In this document: positions 22,380 to 31,600 of the stretch, one piece after another
How positions within the stretch are numbered: position 1 is the first letter of the stretch
Layout: each line of letters opens with the position of its first letter
DNA from: Argyresthia goedartella
Lineage: Eukaryota > Arthropoda > Insecta > Lepidoptera > Argyresthiidae
DNA: 64,000 nt
Assembly: GCA_949825045.1 (NCBI GenBank)
Contig: OX463822.1
Location: forward strand, 3,787,001 to 3,851,000
Direction of reading: 5' to 3'
Made by a program: the position numbers and the translations under genes
The notes under the pieces: model-generated
What the model was told of the DNA's origin: nothing
The model's database searches: none
What the model saw: the letters and a program-made list of their open reading frames with translations, nothing else

Positions 22380-23830
22380 GTATTATAATAATATAATTAT
22401 AAATCTTTTTATTTCAGGTATAAAAACCCATATTGACAAATACCTTAAAAACTAGAGATATATAACATTTTATGAACCTAATCTAACTTACTTTAACTTA
22501 ACTTAAACCTAGCTAGGGATTTTCTTCCTCGTCGGTCTCGCCTCCCTATAGCGTCTGTATACGATGCCTTCCGGCCAGTAGTCCTTGGCCAGGAACATCT
22601 TCTTGAGTTCGGCCGGCACCCGAAGTTTAAACGACAGGAAGTCCTTTGGTCTTTCTGACTCTAAAGGACTTATCTGCAGCGTAATCGTCTTCTGACTGCA
22701 AGGCGGAACCTGGACATTCTTTACCCTTTCCTGGATGTGACGCTCAATGTCCTCTTTGGTCATATTCACGTCGAGCCTGGAAAGGTATATCTGCGTCGTG
22801 GGAGCGGCAGCTTTGAGGCTGCACTCGGCGGCGGGGGCGGTGCCACGCTGATTGCGGCTGCGTCTGGAGCGGCGTTTCCTGTTGTGGACCAGGATAAATC
22901 CGTCTCCATCAACGGTCGCATTCGGCGGGCCGCGGGCGGGCCTGGCCAGCGGTGCGCGCGGCGCAGCCTGCAGCTTTTGTTGTTCGGCGGCGGGCGGTGC
23001 GGGGTGCGGGCGGCGGCGGCGGGCACGGCGGGACACAGCAGCATACGTGTCCTTCTGGGGTTCCGGTGTTTTGGATGGACCAGAAGAGACCGCATCAGGT
23101 GCTGGTCGAATTGGCTTCGTGACGTCACGAGGCGGTGCGGTATTCGTCGACGCGGGCTTAGCAACCCGCGTAACTAGGTCAGTCGCTTGTTGGGCGTTTT
23201 TGCTGACCGTCGCGTTGTCGGCACGCGCGTCGGCTATTCGCTGCGTCGGCAGCGAGGTATGAGCCTGACGCAATACTGACAACTCACGTTTGAGGTCAGC
23301 GCAGATGCCTTCCGAAGCCTCCAACTTGCTTCGAATTTCCGTGACGTCACCCTGGAGCCGCACGATATCCTTCAGCAGCCGGGTGACATCGACGTGGTCG
23401 AATGTCACCGGCGGCAGCTTGTTGAGGTCGCGGTCCACGTAGGTCGGGACATCATCGGGTTTGGTCTCCTTGAACACCCGGAAGATGTCCTGGAGATCCT
23501 TCTTCCCGCTCGCAGCACCCCTCCGCCCGACGAGGCGCACGGTGGTGACGGCGGTTTCCTGCAGCACTTTCTTGGCGGCGGCGATCTCAGCCTCCTTGAA
23601 GCTGGTCGAGCAGATCTGCTCCAGCGAGAGCTCGTCCATCACGTCCAGCTTCTGTTGGACGAAGGCGAGCAGCTCGTTCACCAAGATTGTGTCTGCGCGC
23701 TTGGCTGGTACAGCCATGGTATTAATATTGCGAAACTAGGTAGTCGCTAATTTCCGGGGCATCGTCACGGACGCTGCTAGGAAGCGTCCGTTCGTGCCGG
23801 TGTCACAGTTGCAATTGACGATCCCAACAT
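22380..23830 (-). mobile_element. Non-LTR element consisting of ORF1 only
   Basis: It includes a GC-rich 5' region around 23740-23830, one intact ORF1 (22509-23717), and a short 3' UTR with the signal AATAAA near 22415 followed by an AT-rich tail. No ORF2 follows, so this is either a deletion derivative or a non-autonomous partner of another element. The edges are approximate. Confidence 0.6.
22509..23717 (-). CDS. LINE-type ORF1 protein (coiled coil and RRM-like C-terminus)
   Basis: An intact 402-codon frame starts at MAVPAKR and ends in a basic tail. Residues about 1-100 form an alpha-helical N-terminal domain. Residues about 105-155 have heptad-like spacing (LLKDIVRLQGDVTEIRSKLEAS) consistent with a coiled coil. 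A basic, proline- and alanine-rich linker occupies about 160-300. The last 100 residues look like an RRM fold: IYLSRLDVNMT near residue 312, FLSFKLRV, and WPEGIVYRRY near the end. That ending is characteristic of ORF1 proteins of lepidopteran non-LTR elements. Such proteins bind element RNA and form particles. The frame has no stop or frameshift, so it is young or maintained. The assignment is from family wording, not a search. Confidence 0.75.
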   Translation of the reverse strand: MAVPAKRADTILVNELLAFVQQKLDVMDELSLEQICSTSFKEAEIAAAKKVLQETAVTTVRLVGRRGAASGKKDLQDIFRVFKETKPDDVPTYVDRDLNKLPPVTFDHVDVTRLLKDIVRLQGDVTEIRSKLEASEGICADLKRELSVLRQAHTSLPTQRIADARADNATVSKNAQQATDLVTRVAKPASTNTAPPRDVTKPIRPAPDAVSSGPSKTPEPQKDTYAAVSRRARRRRPHPAPPAAEQQKLQAAPRAPLARPARGPPNATVDGDGFILVHNRKRRSRRSRNQRGTAPAAECSLKAAAPTTQIYLSRLDVNMTKEDIERHIQERVKNVQVPPCSQKTITLQISPLESERPKDFLSFKLRVPAELKKMFLAKDYWPEGIVYRRYREARPTRKKIPS

Positions 23831-24344
23831 GCACTGTTTAACTAACATAAAATCAATAAAGGTAGTTCGTATTGGTTTGTTGGAGTTTTGGGAATAACTT
23901 AAGTAATAAAGTTATAAAATCTGACTGTAAACAAATGTGCACCGATTAGTTTTGTTAGACTTAAAAGAAACATTGACCAGAACCATTTAGCCAAAACTCA
24001 GTTCTATGTATGGCTCGTTAGGAAGTAAGTAATTTAGTCTATCACAAAGTCACTCTTATGATCATTCGAGATCATAAAATAAAGGTCATTTATCTTCTGG
24101 CCAATTACTTGCACCATGGCAAGAAATACAAAGTTCTGGGTAAGCAAGTCTTGACTTGTAATTTGTTATTTTTTACAATACTCTGTCCTGCAGTAATTCA
24201 ATGATGACGGTGTAAAAAGGTGGGTACGGCGCGGATGTTTTATTATTTTAAGACGTTGTTGTCTAAATAAAGCCAGGGATTGATGCCATTGTTGGAACCC
24301 CACTGAATGAATGCCGTATGACATCTTTGAAATTAATAAATAAT
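23831..24344. other. No gene recognised
   Basis: AT-rich sequence without an open frame of interest, lying between the ORF1 element and a split SINE. Confidence 0.4.
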
Positions 24345-24497
24345 AATAATAATACCTTGGGCACTATTTACACACATTAATCTAGCCCCAACTAGGATTC
24401 CCTGTATCTTGGTTACTAGACAACGATACGCATACTTATAAATACTATACTAAGATAGATAAACAGCCATCACTAGGGTACAAACATCCATTTTCAT
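24345..24497 (-). repeat. SINE family A, 3' part (split)
   Basis: Tail (AAT repeats) and body of the SINE on the minus strand, cut at TTCAT by LTR element copy A. The head is at 26269-26373. Confidence 0.85.
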
Positions 24498-24708
24498 TGT
24501 GCCGGCAAGTACGCCCGCCACAGATATGCGGAAATATCTCATCACGTTCTATGTCTTATGCACGTCATCAATAACATGTACCAACCTAGTATATAAGCTA
24601 GGATTTCCTATAATAAATTAGTCAAGTATAGTCTAGTATTTGCGCGCATCTCAAGCCTTTTATTTTACTCCCGAAGATGTCGCTCTCCTTACAATTGCCT
24701 CTGGCAAA
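24498..24708 (+). repeat. 5' LTR of copy A
   Basis: It starts TGTGCCGGCA and ends CTCTGGCAAA, matching 26058-26268 along the full length. It contains TATATAAG near 24590, a possible TATA box of the element promoter. Confidence 0.85.
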
Positions 24709-24709
24709 G

Positions 24710-24721
24710 TGGTGACCCGAC
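24710..24721 (+). promoter_or_regulatory. Primer-binding site of LTR element copy A
   Basis: TGGTGACCCGAC follows the 5' LTR by one base. TGG opening matches the CCA end of a tRNA; the tRNA species cannot be named from 12 bases. Confidence 0.7.
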
Positions 24722-24754
24722 TTCTGAACATCAGCAACCTTCGGTAATAGCAGC

Positions 24755-24874
24755 ATGGACCCAGCCGCGAAGAAAACTCCGTGCAAGTGCAAGCAAGAAG
24801 CACTTCGCCCAAGATCGCCGAGCCCCGACTTCGGTTTGCATACCTATTTCAAACCACGCTGCAGAACTCCATAA
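24755..24874 (+). CDS. Small ORF after the primer-binding site, 39 residues, function unknown
   Basis: The first ATG after the primer site opens 39 codons rich in Lys, Arg, Pro and Cys (MDPAAKKTPCKCKQEALRPR at its start) and ends in TAA. The position is that of a gag start, and it may be a residue of a lost gag. In copy B this part is deleted, so conservation cannot be judged. It may equally be chance. Confidence 0.25.
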   Translation: MDPAAKKTPCKCKQEALRPRSPSPDFGLHTYFKPRCRTP

Positions 24875-26042
24875 TCAAGACCCCACCCAAACCAAGACGA
24901 CATCAAGCAAGCCATGACGGACCAGAAGCCAAAAGATAAATAATTTCAACTGAAGATTTCCCGCATCGAACTCAAGATACCGCAAGAACAATGACCTGAT
25001 AGTCAGCCGACTGCTGATATATCAAAATGGAGCTCGCACCAGCAGAAACGAACGCGTCGGCAAATTCATTCACAGCAAGCAGTTTTTTTTTTCAAGTTCA
25101 AGACATAGGAAGCCGTTCCAGCCCCCAGAAGAGTATTGAAACATCATCGATATACCTAATTCAACGAATATTGAAATCATCCAGGAAGAACATCGCACGA
25201 AGAATAATCAAATCACTGAAGAGAGAGAGATATATATATTTATATATAAACGATTGGTGTACAAGATGTGCCCTATGTTGCCAAATCCCAAGGTTTTTAG
25301 GCACACAAATTTCATCAATCGATAACTTAATATTCACTCAAGAGTGAAGAGCACGCACGTACACATGACGTACGAAACCATTGACTGCCTACAGCCAAGG
25401 TTACAGATTTAATGCTGACGCTGATTCAGCACAATCATCCTTGTGTAGGTACGGTCGCAATTATAAACAAACAGTGATTACAAGTTCAACGACGTGCGAT
25501 GTAAATTGACTCATCGATTCCTGAAAAACACGGGCGGCTGCAGCATCAGACGACTCTCCTGCGGATCTTTTCCAGTTATAGGTTAGGTTAGTTTACTAAC
25601 CGCGAAGCCCCATTATCCTAGTGTTTTTCTGTTTTCCAGTTTTAAGTTTATTTTATGTAGTGTGCGGCCAGACACAAGACTCGCCTGTAGGTAAATATTA
25701 TGTTATTCTTTAAACATATGTAGAATTCACATAACCGTAGTTCCTTTATTTTCCTAATTCGTGTAAGAGTTACCTTTAGATTAAGTTGAAATATGCTCTA
25801 TTACTGTCTAGTTTTATTTAACAATAACTTTCCTTAGATATAAAAATAGATTAAGTTAAAGTATGCACAATTAAGATCTGGTTTTATGTTTATAAAAATC
25901 CTACTAGTTATTATTGCAGTTGATATAAGTTTGTTATGGTATACACATTTTTAAAGTTATTTCGATTCATTTAAGGTTATTGTTTGATTCTAACTTAGAT
26001 TTTTGTTCATTGTTATAAGTACATTCATTTATTTTTTTCCCT

Positions 26043-26053
26043 AAAGGGGGGAG
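26043..26053 (+). promoter_or_regulatory. Polypurine tract of copy A
   Basis: AAAGGGGGGAG ends four bases before the 3' LTR start. The same tract is found in copy B at about 20656-20670 on the minus strand. It primes plus-strand synthesis in LTR elements. Confidence 0.8.
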
Positions 26054-26057
26054 TATC

Positions 26058-26268
26058 TGTGCCGGCACGTACGCCCGCCACAGATATGCGGAAATATCTC
26101 ATCACGTACTATGTCTTATGCACGTCATCAATAACATGTACCAACCTAGTATATAAGCTAGGATTTCCTATAATAAATTAGTCTAGTATAGTCAAGTATT
26201 TGCGCGCATCTCAAGCCTTTTACTTTACTCCCGAAGATGTCGCACTCCTTATAATTGCCTCTGGCAAA
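26058..26268 (+). repeat. 3' LTR of copy A
   Basis: It matches 24498-24708 with about seven base differences and no indel, and is followed by the target duplication TTCAT. Confidence 0.88.
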
Positions 26269-26373
26269 TTCATCAAACAAATATTTGCCCCCACCGAGAC
26301 TGGAACCTGGGACCCTTGGCTTCGTAGGTAGGGCACTGCCGACTCGGCCATTCGGGTCGTTGAAATTAATTGA
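26269..26373 (-). repeat. SINE family A, 5' part (split)
   Basis: tRNA-like head on the minus strand, continuing the SINE interrupted at 24497. Confidence 0.85.
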
Positions 26374-26845
26374 GCTCTGATAGGTTAGATTAGGCTCATA
26401 ATCATTCATTGAATCATTGTTTTTAGGTAACATACTAAAATGAGATCCTGATATATTTAAACTTGGGTGCTTATTAGTTTATCACCCACTTTGGGCAAGT
26501 GTGTGACGTAAAGAACCAAATAAAGTATATAGCGAAAACCTAATATTAACAACATCTTATAGGCGGTGGCGAAAAGTTTCATGTATCAGTATCGTCAGTA
26601 TCGTTCTATTTCTTGGGTTGGATCTAGGCATGGAAAGAACTAAATAGGCTAACTATTATGCTTGTTAAAATAATAATCCTGATAGCACCATGAGTACATG
26701 AGCCAATGAGATGACATAGGGGCGTAGTCTTGAATGAGATTTGGCGATGTGATTGGTCGAGACTGGAAGGGTAGGTAGTAGAGTAGGTAGGGCTGCGCCT
26801 ACGCCGAAAAGCCGGGATTTGACAGGGTAGGGAGACCGGGTTTAG

Positions 26846-26977
26846 ACACGGAACAGGGGAGTCGACAGCGAGGAGGACTTCATCAAGCGGAAGAACAGGA
26901 AGTGCGGGAGTTTTTCTGGTGCCGGGCGCGAGAGGCGAGACTACGGCGTCAAAAGGCCTTCGCCGAGTGGTGAGTAA
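26846..26977 (+). other. Short coding-like stretch ending at a splice-donor-like site
   Basis: 44 codons open between a TAG and a TAA, charged and Ser/Arg-rich (VDSEEDFIKRKNRKC). They end at AGTGGTGAGTAA, a good donor match with GT at 26970-26971. It could be a fragment of a transposon gag or a lost exon. No partner exon was found. Confidence 0.25.
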
Positions 26978-27074
26978 AGGTACACGTGGTAGGCATCGGC
27001 TGTCGAGTGAAGGATAGCACAAAGTGGTAAGTCTATTTTATTTTGTTACATTTCAGAGATGTGGAGAATTATAA

Positions 27075-27345
27075 TTACATAGCGTCACGCCTTTTCCCAT
27101 GCGGGGTGGTAGGGGCACAACTGTGTCCACTTTGAGCCGGTTATTTCATGCTCCGCCTTGGCTGACAATTAGCACATCGCCGCAGCTATGGAGTAGTAAA
27201 GGTTTCATTACGATGTTTTCCATCACCGTTGGAACGTCCGTATAATGTACTTAAAATGGATTGATTGTCGTATTTGTACATGGTCGGGAGTCGAACCTGC
27301 AACTTCTGTGTGAGAGGCAAGCGTGGGCGGAGCTCTTTATAATCA
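27075..27345 (-). repeat. tRNA-derived SINE, family C
   Basis: Shared blocks with 43134-43432 and 44163-44370 are GCGTCACGCC near the tail, GGGGCACAA, ATCGCCGCAGCTATGGAG, and a head with GAGTCGAACCTGCA (B box complement). Confidence 0.8.
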
Positions 27346-27393
27346 GTTCTCTGGATTCGAATCAGATTATGATTCGAATCCAGAGAACTGATT
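27341..27393. repeat. Perfect palindrome, 23-bp arms, 7-nt loop
   Basis: 27341-27363 and 27371-27393 are exact reverse complements separated by AGATTAT. Each arm carries a tRNA-like GGATTCGAATC, so a piece of SINE head has been copied in inverted orientation. Confidence 0.95.
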
Positions 27394-27426
27394 ATTGTCA
27401 TTCAGTAGTTATAGTTAATAAATTTA

Positions 27427-28522
27427 TCATTAAGTGGCTAGTCAATAGTCAATAGTCAATAGTCAAAGTACTTTATTACTGTAGATATTTACATATACTT
27501 AGCAAACGTCATTTTTTGCCTCTTCTCTACATTGGACCACTGTGGGAGAAGAAGGGCGTAGAAACTCCCACAGATTTATTTTTAGATCTCTTTTAAAAAT
27601 AGGTTGTGCTTAACTAATACAAATATGAAAAATTTAATTGTTATGATTAATAAGCAGGAATAAATAATTACAAAATTATTAACAGCAAGGTCTGTGTTGA
27701 GCCAGATTAACCCCATACAGTCCTGTCATTTAAGTAATCTTGAACATTGTAATATCCCTTTTTCGACAAAGTCGCTTTAACATGCTTTTTAAATTGCTCA
27801 AATGGCAATTTCAAAATCTCCAGAGGTATCTTATTGTAGTAGAGAATGCACTGACCCTTGAAAGAATTGCTAACCTTCGCGAGTCTAAAACGGGGCGCAC
27901 ATAGTCTGTGATTATTTCTTAGGTTAACATTACAGCTGTCGCTAAGTTTGGAAAATGTTGTAAGGTTCTTGCGTACATACATTATATTTTCGAAAATAAA
28001 TTGACTAGCTACTGTTAGTATGTCAATTTCTTTAAAAAGCTCTCTTAAGGAGTCTGTTCGTTTTAAATTATAAATTGCTCGAATAGCTCTTTTCTGTAAA
28101 ATAAAAATAGTTTGAATATCCGCTGCTTTCCCCCACAACAAGATACCATAGGACATCACACTATAAAAGTAACTAAAATATACTAGCCTAGATGTAGCCA
28201 CATCCGTGCTTTGTCTGATGTTCCTAACAGCGTAAGCCGCAGAACTTAATTTACCAGCCAATTTATCAATGTGGGGTCCCCACTGCAATTTACTATCAAT
28301 GGTTATTCCAAGAAACTTCGTATCATTTACCAATTCTAACGTGCTGTTGTCTAACACCAAACTGGTCTCAACTTGCCTGACATTTGGAAGTGAGAATTTG
28401 ATACACTTGGTTTTACCAGCGTTTAACAATAAATTATTAACTGTGAACCAATTCAAGGTTAAAGACAATACACCATTAACATCATCAAAATCTCCTTTTT
28501 GTCTTTCAATTTTGAAGACCAT
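27427..28522 (-). pseudogene. Jockey/CR1-type LINE 3' fragment (RT C-terminus and 3' UTR)
   Basis: On the minus strand the piece starts after the FADD block and is open for about 280 codons from 28555 down to 27707. It covers the RT thumb and C-terminal domain (LQWGPHIDKL, SYGILLWG, RAIRAIYNL, NDRTVWG). A 3' UTR follows with CTCTTCTCCCACAGTGGTCCAATG, given here as the block near 27525-27550, and a tail of TTGACTA repeats. It is nearly identical to 61976-62775 on the other strand, a sign of recent activity. The 5' truncation is at 28522. Confidence 0.85.
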
Positions 28523-28523
28523 T

Positions 28524-28640
28524 GAGTATCTCGTACATCGGAGTCGAACCTGCATCTTCTATTTGAGAGACCACGGAGAATTATAATTTATCTGGTTCGA
28601 ATCCAGATCACTGAGTATAATTCAATAATTATAGTTAGTA
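28524..28640 (-). repeat. SINE family C head remnant
   Basis: GAGTCGAACCTGCATCTTCT followed by TGGTTCGAATCCAGA and an AT-rich end is similar to 27285-27430. The LINE fragment therefore lies between two copies of the same head. Confidence 0.55.
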
Positions 28641-31600
28641 AATTGATCAACGCTTTTAAATTTATTTTAAGAAATGCAACACGCATTTCTTTGCCGTTTT
28701 GAATCATATTTATTGATCTGATTCAGCTCTAGAATGATAAAGTTTATTAGGTTTAACAAGCTCTCGTGGTTGACAGAGGAATAGGCCTAAGCCCACTTTG
28801 TCAAGTATTTATTACAATCCGGTGACGTGTGCCTAATCTTGTTTGTACTTGCTGTGTTTATATATTTATATATTTTACTGTTGTTTATATATCTATCTAT
28901 ATGTTACGCGTAATTTGGAAGATTCGGGCTTGCGACGTGAACTTGCTTAAAACTATTTGCTATTACGTATCACTAATTTCGTATCGGGCAGACATTTCCA
29001 GGGGCTGCGCTCGCGCTTGTTGGTTCAGCAACGCGCGGCTGTGCCTGGCCATCAGCCGGCTGATCGGGTGAGCATTGACCTGCTTTCACGCGGCATCTCA
29101 GCGCGCCGGGAACTCCTGTCTGGTTTGATGCACAGTTTACTTAACCTAATTTATTGATTGCTCTTCACTTTAAATACCGGTACCGTGTATTGTCAATATT
29201 TTCGTTGCTTGTCCTTTTTAACTTTACACCACAAGGCAGTGTCAATATAGTAGAAGTTTCAGTCTTAGTAGGGGCGTATATAATTGTTACTGGAACTTTG
29301 AGTTAATTATCTCGACTCGGACTCCACAATATACTTATCTAAATAACAAACGGAAAATGTTATGTAGGTACATAGCGTGTAATGATAATCCATAATGCGT
29401 AGCACTGTCGTTCGCCTATTTAAATAGCTGCGTCGACATGAGATGCGTGTTACTGGATTTTCAAAACTGATTAAGGTAGATTTGTCGTCGGCTAGCCGCT
29501 TAGCCGGCATTCCCCATCCTTATACCCTGAACTAAAATTACAGTTGAGTTCTTAGTCAGTTAGCTCATCCTGTAATAATCAAACTGACGGATTAGTTATT
29601 TCCCTTCCTTTGTGTTCTAAATTTCTGTAAAATTAAGTTACACAGGTAACACTTAGTAGTACTGCGTTAACCTACTTGGCACTTGTATTTATTAACGTTT
29701 TAGAACTACTCTGGTTACATTTTTCTCCACCTTCCGTGAAGTTTTTTAACTATACCAAATTTTTACGAATAACAGAGCATTAGCGTTCTTAAAAACTTAC
29801 ATATACTTAATTTATTCAGCCTGCTTCAATTGAAGCTATTTTTGAGTGTTATTTATTACAGATAAGAATTATGCTGTCGGTTTGGTGTTGATTAAAACTG
29901 GAGTGCCTGTTGGCTATTTGTATTGTCTACTGAATTTTAATTTATCCTCTTGTGTGATGTGGTGGTTGTGTCATATTGCAAACTTGGGCGAATAATAGGG
30001 ATCTGAACCTTTGTAGGTGGTGTGATTTGCCTGAAAAGTCTTACAGGGTAGGGGATGTACATATTGTCATGGCGAGTAGTAGTGGTGCCCGATCACAAGG
30101 GAGTAGGTCACGCCGTTACGTAAGAAAGGATGGGAATATGTCTTCCAAACCCAGCGAATTAAATTATTGCTGGCCGGTTCTCGCGGTTGTCTGAGTGAGA
30201 CAGTTGACCGCGAATACTTCCGAGTCACGTGGCGTTGTCACAGTTTCATACTGCGGGAATGCTAACGAATTAATATGATTTGCATTCGGTCGAGGAATCA
30301 CATCCGTAGGGAATATCAAAATAGCTCCAAGTTTGTCATTTGACATAAGTACATGCGTCACTTAGAGTCCGTTAGGCCCTATTGTAGCATCCTGTGCCAA
30401 GCTTAGGGAAATCCTTACTCCTCATTAAAGGGAATTCAACAGATCTCGCAACTAGATGTTAATCTAGTTGCGAGATCTTGCACTTAGCAACGCTGGTTGG
30501 AATTCACAGGTAGATGCGAGGTTTGGGCATCTTCCACTCCCCCCTTCCCCCATTTTTTATGACAACGGCGACAGAATCTAGATTTAGGGAACTGTAACTA
30601 CCTTTTTTAAGCTTTTAATTATTCGATGTTTGCCTCGTCCAAGGATATTTCCAAATCTTTCTAAACAAATTGTTATGACCAATTACATCACCTCCATCTC
30701 AAACTATTAATTTCTTTTACATGGATTTTCTTTACCTACTTCATGCCTCTAAAAGAATCTGGGTTTGCTGAAACAAAAAATTACACAACGAAGCAAGTCC
30801 TACCACAGTAATACGATCACATTTGGCCATTACACTGAGAAATATTACTATTGAATATTTCTGCAATTAACATATGCTTTAATGCGTTTTGTTATAAGTA
30901 TAGGTTAAAATAAAACATAAAGGGGGGGATCTTTACAGTAAGAACCTTGTCAGGAAAGATCATCGTTTGCGAGATTTGCGCTTACCAACACGTTTTGGGA
31001 TTAATTTTTTTCGCTATATATATATATATCGATTTGTAGAATCAACAGCAATATTTAAGGCATTTGTTATTTACCATCACAAATTATTTATTTATTTACT
31101 TACCCTGTCCCAAGACAGACGGGAAGAAATATTGACTTGGCGAGAAATTTCGCCCCCCAGACAAAAGTTTAACTTGCCGGGATCAAATAACTTCAGTTCA
31201 CCTTTATGTACAAGCAAAGAACTTCTATATTTTATCATCGATAAGTAAACCATTTATACCAATTATAGTGAAATATTTGGGAGTGATTATGTGTAACACG
31301 CAGTGAATTAGCCTTGAGCACAGCAACTCAACTCTGAATAAATATGGATTTTCACTACCTACTGGCGTTAACTTACTTTCCCAAAGTGCAGGCAGCATGC
31401 AAGCCGGAAGTTCATCATACTTCGTCCGATTGTAGTACAAATTACACAGTTTTCTTTAGCGTGCATTGTACGAGAACCGTGTATGTAATTTTCTCTTCAC
31501 ACGAGCAGATACAATCTGTTTCATTGCACTCATTTGTAGTAGAAACCGCACTGCCTCATTCACTCTAGAAATGGCAGCAATACACAAGCTCATAATTGTA

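Larger units (their letters stand above)
24498..26268 (+). mobile_element. Non-autonomous LTR element, copy A (complete)
   Basis: Two 211-bp LTRs flank a 1349-bp interior, with a 5-bp duplication TTCAT at 24493-24497 and 26269-26273. A primer-binding site and a purine tract are in the right places. No gag or pol similarity is visible, so it must borrow proteins from another element. I counted about seven differences between the LTRs, so it is fairly young. Copy B is at 20404-21620. Confidence 0.88.

Noticed and set aside
22737..23262. Open frames on the plus strand opposite the ORF1 gene
   Set aside because: They are GC-rich shadows of the minus-strand ORF1 with glycine/alanine/arginine-rich low-complexity translation.
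25027..25347. 106-codon open frame inside LTR element copy A
   Set aside because: It lacks any recognisable domain, and copy B has indels and a TA expansion through the same region, so the frame is not conserved.
26624..27022. 132-codon minus-strand frame
   Set aside because: Low-complexity proline/leucine-rich translation without a known domain; probably the shadow of a GC-richer patch.
28829..29157. Overlapping open frames of 66-80 codons
   Set aside because: No domain, no splice context and no repeat partner. One contains a GC-rich centre that looks coding, but the support is too thin.
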